A stretch of DNA of 18,991 nucleotides. It comes from Zygnema cylindricum. Lineage: Eukaryota; Streptophyta; Zygnematophyceae; Zygnematales; Zygnemataceae. The stretch lies in the NCBI GenBank assembly GCA_037447655.1, contig JBBHKE010002202.1, positions 74,658 through 93,648 on the forward strand, written 5' to 3'. The position numbers were made by a program, and so were the translations under genes. The notes beneath the pieces are model-generated. The model saw only the letters and a list, made by a program, of their open reading frames with translations. It did no database searches and was not told the origin of the DNA. Shown one piece after another: positions 10,836-18,622 of this stretch. The stretch's first letter is position 1; every line of letters starts with the position of its first letter.

Positions 10836-11180
10836 TACTGTTTCTGTATTCTTGAGATCGGTTCATTCCTCAGAAACTCGACATTTCTCATTCTCAGAAA
10901 CTCGGTACCTCTTTTACTGTCATTAGTGCAGAACATACCCGTCATATGTTTCTAACCATGGAACAGGCTTAAATAGGTAAATGTTTTGCGAAATACTAGT
11001 TATCCTGTGTTGATATTACCTACATGAAATCAGTCGAGGAGGAAATACTGAGGAAAATCTCTTTTTGTATGTAGAATTTCTATCTTTTTAGTTGTGTAAT
11101 AGGTAAAGTGTCGAAACAAAACAGTCGGGAATTTAGATGTATGTAACTACTTGTTGTGTAGTAAGAGACATAGAGAGGGA

Positions 11181-11222
11181 CTTTCCATGTAGTCATGGTC
11201 CTTGACGATGGTCCATGGAAAG
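11181..11222. repeat. Short inverted repeat downstream of SBP gene
   Basis: CTTTCCATG at 11181-11189 is the exact reverse complement of CATGGAAAG at 11214-11222, with a 24-nt loop. It sits about 350 bp after the SBP stop codon. A role at the transcript 3' end is possible but not shown. Confidence 0.5.
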
Positions 11223-11234
11223 CTGTAGAGGTTC

Positions 11235-11309
11235 CTTAAAACCTAAACCCTAAAACCTAATTCCTAAGCCTAATCCTTAAACCCCAAAACCTAATCCTTA
11301 AACCCTGAA
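11235..11309. repeat. Interstitial telomere-like repeat
   Basis: About ten degenerate heptamers of the CCCTAAA type occur in tandem, such as AACCTAAACCCTAAAACC and CTTAAACCCTGAA. This is the plant-type telomere unit in decayed form. Confidence 0.75.
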
Positions 11310-11606
11310 TCTTTTTTACTAAGGGACGTGTATTTTGTCTTATATAGTTGGATCCCTAGCAGTCCCATGCATACTTTCAAGACTGTCCTGTCAGGATCTC
11401 GTATATGTGACAGAAAGCGATTATCAAAAACCAAGATTTAGGTTAGTAATGAGAGGGAGAGAGAGTCGGAGAGGGAGAGAAAGTATCAGATGTTGGTGTT
11501 TTATGTGCCTTGGTGTCTTTCCTGATTTAAAGGCAAGGCTATAGCTTTGCATTTGTATGGATTTAAGTTGATTTTCGCTTTATGTTGGAGTGCTAAACAT
11601 CATAAA

Positions 11607-11634
11607 CATTAACCCTAAACCCCAAACCCTTAAC
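11607..11634. repeat. Second telomere-like island
   Basis: ATTAACCCTAAACCCCAAAC is followed by CCTTAAC, about four telomere-type heptamers. A single opposite-strand TTAGGGTTAG lies nearby at about 11682. Confidence 0.65.
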
Positions 11635-11743
11635 ATATTTAGTGGCAAATAGGACACTTATGTTACCGTGCCCTGATTGGTTAGGGTTAGAATATGGTGT
11701 GGTTTGTCTGTTCGGTATTGGTTGTCTTGGAATCATTTTTTCG

Positions 11744-11776
11744 TTTTGCCATTTTGTCATTTTGTCATTTTGTCAT
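11744..11776. repeat. 8-bp ATTTTGTC tandem repeat
   Basis: One variant unit (GTTTTGCC) and three exact ATTTTGTC units occur in tandem. The open frame reading through it is repeat-driven and not a gene. Confidence 0.8.
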
Positions 11777-11896
11777 TGGTTTGGTCTTATTTTCGGTCCA
11801 ATAGGATTGCTTCTCTTCCCATTTTGTGATTTCTCTGCAATATCATGGCCCTGTCATCATTCTCACTGTTGTGAATTTCCTTTCACTCCAACAGAA

Positions 11897-11935
11897 ATAT
11901 ATATATATATATGTATATGTATATATATATATATT
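11897..11935. repeat. (AT)n microsatellite
   Basis: An AT dinucleotide run of about 39 bp is interrupted by two GTATAT-type variants. Confidence 0.9.
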
Positions 11936-12979
11936 AAACTTTAAATCGAAATAGTAAATATTTTATACTGGACAGGAGTTGAAAGGGCATCATGTTTTAA
12001 AATGTTGTCCGGTTTTAGAATATTCAATGTCTGCGGTCTCAACAATTTATATTTTGGTAGCTTTGTGTAGTCAGCATTTAGTTTTTTACTTAGTTATTTT
12101 TACTTTTAGTTTTTTTTTCAGTTTTTTTTTCTCTATCGTTTTAGTCTTTCAGCTGTGCTTGCAATATAATGCGCATGGTTGCTTTTTTTCTTCACTGCCA
12201 TGGATAAAGTAAGTAGTTAAAAAAAAAAGTTTTTCACCGTACCGGTGAATAGGGATGATACTTATTTTCTATCATGGTACGTATCTGGCAAGTAGTATTT
12301 TGACATACCATACCATATTAGTGTAATGTTTGAAATTATTTTGAGGGTTTTTTACAAGTGTCATTTATGACCATTGGCAGTAAATTTGAGCTGAGGGACT
12401 TGAAATGTTGGCAGTTTTGTCACTTGTATGTGGTTTATGGTATTCATTGCCTTTTTGGATTTTTAGTTAGTTCACTTTCAAAGAAGTTTAGAATACATTT
12501 TACCCTGATGGTTGTATTTACCACCCCATAGTTACCTGGTGTCTTTGAACAGATAAATAGCTGAGGAATTAGCTGAAATTGTAAGCCTGGTGTATTACTG
12601 TATTGTAACTAGAACAAAAACAAGAAATCAATTTCAATAAAAAAGCGCGATGCTAAACCGTCTTGAGTAACTAAAACTGGTGGTGTAGCATTCTTAAGGC
12701 TACTTCAATGTTTATGAAAAACATTAGAAAATGGTTGGCGGTTGTATGAGGTCAAAACAGCTAAAGTCAATATGCTCTCAAAAACACATTAGATAGTTGA
12801 TCAAGTGTGCATATGTGAGAACAATCAGTACTGTTGAGCTTCCTTATCTTGTTTGGTTTTTTTCTCTAAGCGTGAGGCTTGATCTCTTGAATGTAAGTTT
12901 CGAAGACAGGCGAAAACGTACACAATTGCTGGGAAAAGCATGAGAACCAAAGAATGGTACAAATTGATTGGGTTCTAAT

Positions 12980-13706
12980 TCACTGTATATCAGTAACATT
13001 CAAATGTTCATCAAGGCCGATAAAACCAATCAAGGCCGATATTCATCATCTTCTCAAGTCTATGTTGCTCTTCGCTTACGGCTTGGCTTGTCGCACCCTT
13101 CACTATTAGGCAAGCCCCGTTGTATTTGTGGTCAAACTATAAACAAGCAAGGCGTCCATTTACTTCATTGCTCACACGTTGGGAAGTGACCAACAGCAAG
13201 CGACATGGTACGTGATGCGATAGTTGTCGTGAGTTCCGAACCAAGATACACAACCAACGCAAAGTGTCGCATATACTATCGCCACGTTCTCAATATAGGG
13301 CTACACGTGGCCCTCATGTGGATCTTGTGTTTTTACACCGAGCGACGAGAAAAAAGGGTGATGTAGTTATCACGGATCCTACAGGATCCCATGTTTCCTC
13401 ACGCTCAACATTTGCATGGTAGAATTACGGCTCGGGATGCTGCGGCCTTGAAAGAAAGCGACTACACGCACTAAGACCCAATTTCATACTATTTGCTTTA
13501 GAGATCTTGAGACCTTGGACTTTTCCTTCAGTAACATTTAACGTGACTGTGTTTGTCGATCTTTTAAAGTTAGACTACCTTGCGGCCCTTCTCCAACTCT
13601 CATGTCGACTTTTTGTCGCCAACATATCATTGTTGCCCTTCAACGGTTCCAAGTTTTGACTTCTACCCAACAGAGCATGGTGGGGAATGATGGTCGAGCA
13701 TTGTGA
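12980..13706 (+). pseudogene. Decayed C-terminal fragment of a non-LTR retrotransposon-type ORF
   Basis: Fragments in shifting + frames line up in the order of a reverse-transcriptase-associated C-terminal region. First comes VALRLRLGLSHPSLLGKPRC with a zinc knuckle C-x-C-x9-H-x3-C (CICG...GVHLLHC), closed by an in-frame TGA at 13187. Next is VRDAIVV, then in another frame VDLVF with GDVVITDPT (13318-13380), a possible restriction-like endonuclease core. HGRITARDAAALKE follows at 13415 in a +1-shifted frame, then LRPNFILFALEI at 13471, and FCRQHIIVALQRF to a TGA at 13704-13706. Several frameshifts and stops show it is dead. No reverse-transcriptase catalytic region is visible upstream, so it is 5'-truncated, as is usual for LINE insertions. 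The 3' boundary and target duplication were not found; an AATAAAA lies at about 13859. Confidence 0.72.
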
Positions 13707-13995
13707 GACTTAAGCAAGCGCCACTTAGCACATATGGACGATATTAATATTTTTGACCTTTTAGTGTGGCATAGTCTTAGGATTATGTGTTTTGGTAGTG
13801 TTTATGCGGTTTTGTTTTTGTTTTGTATAGTGTTTTGTATTGACAAGAAACTTTTCGCAATAAAACCGAATACCGATGGTTATTGTTATCGAACGGTGAG
13901 GGGTCCCGAAATATAGCTTTGAGACCAACAAATTCCTTATCGAGGATAAGTAGAATAAAATATAATATGTTGTATTATATTACAGAATGTGTATA
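13707..13995. other. Possible 3' tail of the retroelement remnant
   Basis: T/G-rich sequence runs to an AATAAAA near 13859, followed by A/T-rich sequence with an imperfect TATAATA/TATTATA hairpin near 13966. It may be the retroelement 3' UTR. No gene is seen. Confidence 0.35.
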
Positions 13996-14011
13996 GCGTG
14001 GCATGCCACGC
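13996..14011. repeat. 16-bp perfect palindrome
   Basis: GCGTGGCATGCCACGC equals its own reverse complement. It is the first of three palindromes within 180 bp. Confidence 0.9.
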
Positions 14012-14037
14012 ATGACAATAAGTTCCATACTCTGTAT

Positions 14038-14052
14038 AACGGGAGTCCCGTT
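14038..14052. repeat. 15-bp palindrome AACGGGA-G-TCCCGTT
   Basis: Perfect 7-bp arms surround a single central base. GTACGG motifs follow at 14055 and 14084. Confidence 0.9.
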
Positions 14053-14109
14053 CAGTACGGACAAGTATCTGTATAACTGTACGGAATAAACCTTACAGTT
14101 ACTAGTACA

Positions 14110-14177
14110 GGTGTTATCGCGATAAAAAACCGATAGTATCGATTTTTATCATGATCGTTTTTTATCGCGATAACACC
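14110..14177. repeat. Inverted repeat with 20-bp perfect arms
   Basis: GGTGTTATCGCGATAAAAAA at 14110-14129 is exactly mirrored at 14158-14177. The 28-bp centre contains further CGAT/ATCG and ATCATGAT-type symmetry. It could extrude as a cruciform or be the ends of a very short foldback element. TATCGG-rich sequence continues to about 14215. Confidence 0.92.
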
Positions 14178-14214
14178 GTTATCGGTATATCGTGCCAATA
14201 TATCAAATATCGAT

Positions 14215-14739
14215 AAGCCAAAAAAGAGACATGTTGGTTATAGGCAAAACCCTACCGATACACAACACTATTTTTTTCCTTCAATTGTATTTGCATTCCC
14301 TTTTAGGCTTTCATTATTGTTTAGACTTTGTTGGTCTGTTGGTCCTTAGAGGATTTTGGTCTCTCACCTTTGATGGTGATCATCTCCGTTCGGTTCATGT
14401 TCTGTACTTTGCTGGTCTTACCATCGCGTTTTTGGCAATAAAAACTTCCTCAGACCTTAGTTCCATCTAAGAGATTTCTACATCATTAGTGGCTTTAACA
14501 CCTAGGAGTAGTTTTTGTTATGCTTTGAAGGGTACAATGTAGGTCAGAGATTATATAATTAGAATCGTCAAGTGTTTTTCTAACCGTGCAATACCTTGTA
14601 CGAGTTTTCCCTTACAATACCACTGAAGCACCCTTTTCTTCGTATACACTTCTTTTTTTAAGGTTGCTTTTTCTGTTCGGTTGCCTTCATTTCGAAACGA
14701 AAACTCGAAGCGCGGTAAACCACGAAGGTGAAAGGAAGA
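14215..14739. other. Gene-free stretch before the TIR-element chain
   Basis: No gene is recognised; the short open frames carry no family motif. The left end of the first chain element should fall in this stretch, by comparison with the spacing in the intact copies, but no convincing terminus was found. TTAGTTCCATCTAAG near 14458 is a weak candidate. Confidence 0.4.
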
Positions 14740-15177
14740 CAAAAGGAGCGTGACAATAAATTTTACCCTCAAAAGACTTTTTATTGGATTTTGGTGGATT
14801 CGCGTCGACCTTGTCAGGAGGAACATGGTCTTTGCGACGTGTCGAAATTTTGGTGGTTGTCCGGGTCCCACGAATCGACATCATGTAGGTGTACAATTTT
14901 TAACTTTCTATAGCCCGTACTGGCGACTTCCCCGAGGCGGGTAGCCAATCGCAGAGCCGGATGGAGCGAATTGCGTGGTGGATGGGGATCTAAATATGAT
15001 CGGACGATCATTATAAGCGACCAGACTCCTTGGAAAATCTTGGTCGGAATTTATGTAATGTTGCAAAAGATAAAAAAAATTATACGACATGTAAAGAAAA
15101 AAAAACTATACGACATGTTACAAAAAGGTACGGATTTTTGTAAACAACCTTACTTTTCCACTGATGGACACTCACCT
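14740..15177 (+). mobile_element. Decayed TIR element, right part (chain member 1)
   Basis: The right end, GATGGACACTCACCT, abuts TAA at 15178-15180 and corresponds to the right ends of the copies at 16677 and 17510. Internally GGAGCGTGAC (14745) and CATGGTCTTTGCGACGTG (about 14825) match GGAGCGTGAC (17151) and CGTGGCCTTTGCGACGTG (about 17204) of the best-preserved copy, in the same order and orientation. Near the right end GTACGG and a GTAAA-rich block also correspond. The left terminus was not identified. No coding capacity is seen. Confidence 0.5.
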
Positions 15178-15180
15178 TAA

Positions 15181-15970
15181 GGGTGAACCTCCATCAGCCG
15201 AAAAGTGAGGTTAATTACTGGAAAAAGTGTATTTCGTACAGGTCAAGGTCATTTTCGTACCTGGCCGTACTGTATATATATATTTTTTACATAACATGTT
15301 TATTGGAGATTCGTTAAGATTCTCCAAGCTTTTTGGCAAAAAATTCCACTGTCCGATTTTGAATTTTCGACGCAAACGCCCTTTCTATCCAGTATCCGAC
15401 GAGTCTCCTCAACTGTCCTAGGGAGGAGACTTGCCAGGTACTTGGACGTGTCTATTGGTCCACTTAGAAACAAAAAGGTATCATCCACGACGGACGAGCG
15501 ATGACGACCTCACAATTCCTAAAGGCCACGTGCCTTCGTACAAGACGGATTTGAAAGCGACGAAAAAATCTCTGGCGGAGGATGTCTTTCTGATATCTTT
15601 CTGACGACACTTCTCCTTCGTGGAAAGAACCTTGCGTATAAAACAAAAGACAAACGATAAAGTACAAAATTTCATTTTGAAAAGGATTTCCAAACAGTTG
15701 GTAGAACGAAATGACAAAAACGTACAAATTGTACATTCGCGTAGATATTTCAATCTGCGTTCGTCCGTATATACGCCGTCCAGATTTTGTGCTTTTCGAA
15801 TCTTTCATTATTCTCGGCCGGTTGAATAGGATCTTACGTGGTTCCAATCGCAATCTAACACGCAATCATTTTTTGCCTCGCTGGCACGACCTGATGGAGA
15901 AGTGATATAAATATTACTGTCAGTAAACGTGGCCGTACGATTACTAGGAACGCCCGATGGAGGTTCACCC
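15181..15970 (-). mobile_element. 790-bp TIR element, inverted (chain member 2)
   Basis: The first 15 bases, GGGTGAACCTCCATC, are the exact reverse complement of the last 15, GATGGAGGTTCACCC. TAA flanks both sides (15178-15180 and 15971-15973). Its left end corresponds to the right end of the other copies: the AAAAGTG block, then CGTAC motifs at 15235, 15256 and 15266. Internally CCACGTGCCTTC (about 15527) is the reverse complement of GAAGGCACGTGG in the copy at 16817-17510, so this copy is inverted. Short GGG-starting termini with TAA/TTA duplications fit PIF/Harbinger-type non-autonomous elements. No transposase is visible. Confidence 0.68.
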
Positions 15971-15973
15971 TAA

Positions 15974-16677
15974 GAGCGTTGTTCCATTAGACGGTCTCAG
16001 TAAACGTCAAAAAATTGTTTACTGAAGTGACCGTTCCATTGTGTCGGGTCACTAACCGACATTTTATTTGCGTGGCACACTCTGATTCGTCCACGTAATA
16101 GATGGATAAGATTCTGATAATCTTCAAAGAATCTCCGACAGCAAATTGTGATCACATATTTGTACCAGCGAAGGTAAAAAGTGACTCGGACGACGTATTG
16201 ATTAAAATCTGTACGGGCGGGCGAAACTTTAGATTCGTAAAAGCGTGCGAAAATGTCAGAATGATTAGTGGATGAGCACCAGAAGCGTGAAACAATATCC
16301 TCCGTCAAATATTTTTTGCGACTTCCGGTGGCCTCGCATCCTCCCTGGCGGAAGGCACATGTCATATGCAACGTGTACCCACCTGGTCGCGCGGCCGCGT
16401 GGACATTTGTTCACTTTTCCACGAGGCACGATGCTATTCGTTCAGGCACTTAGAATTGACCTACTCCGGGTCGCTTCTTGCGAACTGAAAGTGTCAGACG
16501 ATGGCGTATCCGATTATGCATCCGACGGTCCACGTTTACTCCCATAAACGTGGAGAATCAAATCCCTCATTAAGTAGGCTTGTTTTTCGGACATTTTAAT
16601 TTTTTTGGTACGTCACTGTACGAAATAGTACGGCTTTCAGTAGACAACGACATTTTTCCCCTAATGGAGCCTCACCC
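15974..16677 (+). mobile_element. 704-bp TIR element (chain member 3)
   Basis: The left end GAGCGTTGTTCCATTAGACG and the right end CTAATGGAGCCTCACCC are diverged inverted repeats (13 of 20 positions). TAA flanks exactly at 15971-15973 and 16678-16680. GTACG occurs at 16608, 16618 and 16628, spaced 10 bp, the last ending 45 bp from the right end. Internal blocks CAGTAAAC/GTTTACTG, TTTGCGTGGC and CTGGCGGAAGGCAC are shared with the copy at 16817-17510. The minus-strand open frame inside it is not preserved in the sister copy. Confidence 0.65.
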
Positions 16678-16680
16678 TAA

Positions 16681-16811
16681 GGATGGACTTCCATTAAGCG
16701 TCTCAGTAATTGTACGGAAAATTTTACTGAAGGGCGTGCCTTCCATTAGGTCGCGTTTGTAAACCACTTTTTGTTTGCGTGGCTCATTCTGGATGATAGC
16801 ACGTAGGTTAA
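16681..16811 (+). mobile_element. 131-bp left-end fragment of the TIR element (chain member 4)
   Basis: It matches positions 16817-16947 of the next copy at a constant offset of 136 bp without net gaps; differences are scattered substitutions. It starts with GGATGGACTTCCATTA, directly after TAA at 16678-16680, and ends at GTAGGTTAA. It is either a tandem duplication of the element end including its flanking trinucleotide, or an element that lost its right part. Confidence 0.75.
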
Positions 16812-16816
16812 ACTTA

Positions 16817-17510
16817 GGGTGGACTTCCATTACGCGTCTCAGTAATTGTACGAAATTTTTTACTTAAGGGCGTGCCTTCCATTAGGTCGCGTTTGCAAAC
16901 CACTTTTTGTTTGCGTGGCTCATTCTGGATGATAACACGTAGGTTAATATGAGATTCTTAAAATCTTGAAAGAATCTTATAATGCAAAGTCTGAACGCAA
17001 CATCTGTACGAGCGGAGGTAATATCTGCACTTGAGGGAGGAAATATCTACACCACCAGACGTAAATAATGACTCGTACAGAGGGCATTAATTGTACTACC
17101 CAAAATTTCAAAACGCAACCACAAAAAGGCGGCAACAAACTTTGATGGTGGGAGCGTGACGGGACAATTTACGCAGATTCGCAGTCACCCTGGCGGAAGG
17201 CACGTGGCCTTTGCGACGTGTACGCACATAAGCGCGCAGTCATCGTGGATTTTGTTCACTTTTCCACGCGGCCCATTTTTACTCGTTCTGTTTTCGAGAA
17301 CTGTCCTCCTGGTGCATGTTCTTAACAAACTGTAGGGCTAGTGACGTGGCGCCTCAGATAAAAAGTGTAATAGCATCCGATGGTCTGAATTTACGCCTAC
17401 AACCTTGGACATGATGTTTTCCCTTGGAAAAAAAAATTCTGTACGAACCTGTACGAAACGGTACGGCCGTCAGTAAAAAGCCCCACTTTTTCGCTAATAG
17501 AAGTCCACCC
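16817..17510 (+). mobile_element. 694-bp TIR element, best-preserved ends (chain member 5)
   Basis: The left end GGGTGGACTTCCATTA and the right end TAATAGAAGTCCACCC are inverted repeats with one mismatch in 16. TTA (16814-16816) precedes it and TAA (17511-17513) follows. GTACG occurs at 17441, 17451 and 17461 with exact 10-bp spacing, the last ending 45 bp from the right end. Next to the left end CAGTAA and TTACTT mirror the CAGTAA/TTACTG stem of the sister copies. There is no open frame of useful length, so the element is non-autonomous. Confidence 0.7.
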
Positions 17511-17513
17511 TAA

Positions 17514-17975
17514 GCCTATTTTGAAAACAGGCACCCTAAAAAATGAGCTCGCGTGATAGACTGGCGGCTTCAAAAAGTACAAAAGTTTTGTCGTATGGTG
17601 ACATGGTACGCAAATGAAGATTTGAAGTCAAATTTATCGGTGTGAAAAACATTGAAGGATATTCAATACCGGATCGCTTACGTGGAGCCACTCATTTTAC
17701 AACACGTGGTTTACAAGCTCTACGCGGTGGAACATCGTCTCAAATAACTCGCCCCGTACAGCTAGTCGTACGATTACATAATTTACTGATGGAACGCCAA
17801 CGTAAAACACGCACAATGCCGATGTACGGATAAAGTTTCAACGTGGTTATCAGACTTTTCACATTTCTCCTCCCGTAACAATTTTTATTTTCCAATTTTG
17901 TCTTTTCCATCCATGAGTGCTACCATTCGTTGTATTGGAAGAACTTCTTGACTCATATCTCACTCTCACAACTCA
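17514..17975. other. Intergenic stretch and presumed 5' region of the last gene
   Basis: It opens with an interrupted palindrome GCCTATTTTGAAAACAGGC followed by ACCCTAAAAAA. A 63-codon open frame at 17642-17833 resembles nothing known. From about 17850 the + strand is pyrimidine-rich, as is common in plant leaders. An in-frame TGA at 17949-17951 precedes the ATG at 17976. No TATA box is convincing. Confidence 0.4.
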
Positions 17976-18292
17976 ATGGCTGCTGCTGCAGTTATACTGC
18001 ATGATGACGATCATGGCCATGGCGGTGGCAATGCCGATCCGTACAATTCCGGTATTCCTTCTAGCGAGGCAGATCGTTCCTCTCATAATGCCACTTACTC
18101 TGACCTAACAGGCATGTCTTTCAGAGACTACCATCACTCAGATTATCCACGGTCGCAAGGTATTCGGCAGAATCCTGACGATTCTGTGGCGGAGCACATG
18201 GAATTTTCAAGATTGCCGGAAGAAACCCTAGCGAGGAGCGCATGTGGTGGTGGAGAAGGAGAAGAATCCGTCGAAGTCTCCGAGTGTCAGCG
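17976..18292 (+). CDS. Putative first coding exon of an unidentified gene (partial)
   Basis: I do not recognise this protein. The frame starts at ATGGCT (a common plant start context; an in-frame TGA lies 24 bp upstream) and stays open for 105 codons plus two bases. It ends at AGCG|GTAAGA, a near-consensus donor; the only stop in frame, TAA at 18294-18296, lies inside that donor. The peptide begins MAAAAVILHDDDHGHGGG and is rich in Ser, Asp, Glu, Gly and His, with no hydrophobic helix or signal peptide, so it looks like a disordered N-terminal region. Base composition is more GC-rich than its surroundings, which fits coding DNA. No later exon is found before the window ends, so the rest of the gene would lie to the right. 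Confidence 0.5.
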
Positions 18293-18343
18293 GTAAGATG
18301 GATGTGCAATGTTTGATGTGAGTGAAGGTCAGCTGGATGTGTG

Positions 18344-18622
18344 TTCAATTACAATGTCCAATGTCTACAGTATCTGAGTCCAACGTCCAACGTCTGATGT
18401 TCAATGTGCAATGTCTAACGTCTAATGTTCAATTAAAATGTCCAATGTCTAATGTTCAGTTACAATTTACAATGTCTAATGTTCAATTACAATGTCTGAG
18501 TCCGACGTCCAAACGTCCTACGTCCAATGTCCAATGCTCAATATCTAATTTTCAATGTCTAATGTCCAATGTTCAATGTTCAATTTCCAATATATCCAAT
18601 GTCCAATGTTCCATGTTACATT
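18344..18622. repeat. 7-bp minisatellite, about 40 degenerate units
   Basis: Heptamers of the form TCCAATG, TCTAATG and TTCAATG follow one another, with occasional 6- or 8-bp units such as ACAATG. Related units may begin near 18305. Because 7 is not a multiple of 3, reading frames through it give a 7-residue repeat (SNVQ-type), which explains the long open frame at 18322-18642. It falls in the presumed intron after the exon ending at 18292. Confidence 0.85.

Larger units (their letters stand above)
10836..12979. other. Intergenic region after the SBP gene
   Basis: No gene is recognised. The sequence just after the SBP stop has no open frame resembling ankyrin repeats. TGTAA-containing motifs occur near 11095 and 11150 and could belong to a 3' end, but this is weak. 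The rest holds telomere-like islands and simple repeats listed separately, and a 17-bp palindrome TTCACCG-TAC-CGGTGAA at 12233-12249. Confidence 0.5.

Noticed and set aside
11642-11944. Hydrophobic 100-codon open frame resembling a membrane protein
   Set aside because: The hydrophobic Phe/Ile pattern comes from T-rich sequence, an 8-bp repeat and an AT microsatellite.
15997-16371. 124-codon minus-strand open frame inside the 704-bp TIR element, considered as a transposase remnant
   Set aside because: The matching part of the sister element is not open and no DDE-type or DNA-binding motif is seen.
17642-17833. 63-codon open frame (MKNIEGYSIPDRLRG...)
   Set aside because: It is short, matches nothing I know, and has no splice or start evidence.
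18344-18622. Possible CRISPR-like or satellite array
   Set aside because: Units are contiguous heptamers with no unique spacers, and the DNA is eukaryotic.
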